Assembly: GCA_003542015.1 (NCBI GenBank)
Contig: DPLL01000096.1
Span: 1 to 6,718, forward strand
Length of the DNA: 6,718 bases
Direction: 5' to 3'
Source: Microcoleaceae cyanobacterium UBA9251
GTDB lineage: Bacteria > Cyanobacteriota > Cyanobacteriia > Cyanobacteriales > Microcoleaceae
Part shown: piece after piece, positions 6,099 through 6,718 of the stretch
Numbering within the stretch: position 1 is the first letter of the stretch
Layout of the letters: each line of letters starts with the position of its first letter
The notes under the pieces: generated by a model
The model's database searches: none
Told to the model about the DNA's origin: nothing
What the model saw: the letters and a program-made list of their open reading frames with translations, nothing else
Position numbers and translations under genes: made by a program

Positions 6099-6718
6099 AT
6101 GCGTTTTATCAGTCCCAAAACAGATTTTGCATTCAAAAGGATATTCGGCTCTTCCGAACATCCAGAAAAACTGATTTATCACTTTGTTTTCACAGAAACA
6201 GAAGAAAAATTTGCCTATCCAAATTGTGAGTTAAAGTTAGTGTTTGTTGAGTTGCCGAAGTTCAAAAAAGAATTGAACGAACTCGAAACTCTAGCCGAAA
6301 AGTGGATTTACTTCCTGAAAAACAGTCCTAGTTTGGATGCAGTACCAGCTACACTGGGTTCAGTACCAGAGATTAATAGCGCGCTGATAATTGCCGATAG
6401 AGAAAATTTGACAGTCTAAAGAAGGGGAAGATTTGGACAAGGGAGAAATGTTCATCCAAGATCAGCTCGGCTCGGTGATGAAAGGGATAGAAATCGGAAT
6501 ACAGCAGGGAATCGAACAGGGGATACAACAAGGAATTGAACAGGGCATTGAACAGGGCATTGAACAAGGCATTGAACAAGGCATTGAACAGGGGATAGAA
6601 AGGGGGAAAATTGCAGTAAAAATAGCATTAATTCTGCGTCAGATTGTGCGGCGCGTGGGCGAGGTTGCACCGGAAGTTGAAGCTAATATCCAGTGGTTAT
6701 CTGGCGAACAGTTAGATG
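6099..6718 (+). pseudogene. Rpn/PD-(D/E)XK nuclease-family protein, deleted and frameshifted
   Basis: The start MRFISPKTDFAFKRIFGSSE is the typical N-terminus of the Rpn / PDDEXK_2 family, recombination-promoting nucleases often annotated as transposases. Full-length members have about 300 residues. Here, after about residue 27, the sequence jumps directly to FVFTETEEKF and LKLVFVELPKFKKELNELE, which normally lie after residue 130. About 100 or more residues are gone, with the catalytic D and ExQ/ExK motif, so nuclease activity is not expected. The first frame ends at TAA 6417-6419. The family sequence resumes in the +1 frame as SKEGEDLDKGEMFIQDQ from 6415, consistent with one extra base near 6414. 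This second frame remains open to the window end. It contains the GIEQ repeats and a C-terminal helix, KIAVKIALILRQI. No ribosome binding site precedes the ATG; the tandem-repeat array abuts it. Two independent lesions make this a pseudogene. Confidence 0.85.
6484..6603 (+). repeat. 12-bp tandem repeat encoding GIEQ units
   Basis: Ten consecutive 12-bp units encode GIEI, GIQQ, GIEQ, GIQQ, five GIEQ and GIER. The five central copies (6544-6591 and the unit before) are nearly identical at base level, while the outer ones vary, as expected for expansion from the centre. Such GI(E/Q)QG repeats are a usual linker near the C-terminus of Rpn-family proteins and vary in number among copies. They lie in the downstream frame of the broken gene. 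Confidence 0.9.

Noticed and set aside
6373..6670. Minus-strand ORFs rich in FNALFNAL or VQCLVQC repeats
   Set aside because: They are antisense shadows of the GIEQ coding repeat.

Overview
The window looks like cyanobacterial chromosome, probably from a filamentous, repeat-rich genome. Five copies of the HIP1 octamer (GCGATCGC, at 956-963, 1445-1452, 2081-2088, 3065-3072 and 3224-3231) occur in 6.7 kb. The gene families (EamA transporters, MscS, a TnpB relic, an Rpn/PD-(D/E)XK relic) and the dispersed palindromes fit this. The species cannot be told from the sequence alone.

Layout from left to right. (1) 1-952: the 5' part of a histidine-phosphatase gene of the phosphoglycerate mutase type enters from the left edge. 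It loses family similarity near 297 and stops at 415. Ten bases later, in the same frame, a gene for a small membrane protein with two EF-hands begins, and its own 5' end looks shifted or lost. (2) 953-1593: a gene-poor stretch with hairpins and a short relic of an IS200/IS605-type TnpB on the minus strand. (3) 1594-3672, minus strand: two tandem paralogous EamA/DMT exporters, separated by a 74-bp MITE-like element with perfect 13-bp terminal inverted repeats beginning and ending in TA. (4) 3673-5713: an intergenic region between divergent genes, then a large MscS-family mechanosensitive channel with a long inserted C-terminal domain, with a possible 64-aa ORF coupled to it by an ATGA overlap. 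(5) 5714-6718: a stem-loop repeat, a nested tandem-repeat array (a 9-bp unit inside a 75/84-bp unit), and an Rpn/PDDEXK-type gene that is internally deleted and frameshifted and runs off the right edge.

The intact functions are membrane-borne: two small-molecule exporters and one osmotic safety valve. They do not form an obvious common pathway. The rest is mainly decay of mobile or repetitive DNA. I found no convincing new defence or metabolic system. The most unusual structure is the frame-preserving nested repeat array directly upstream of, and partly in frame with, the decayed Rpn gene.
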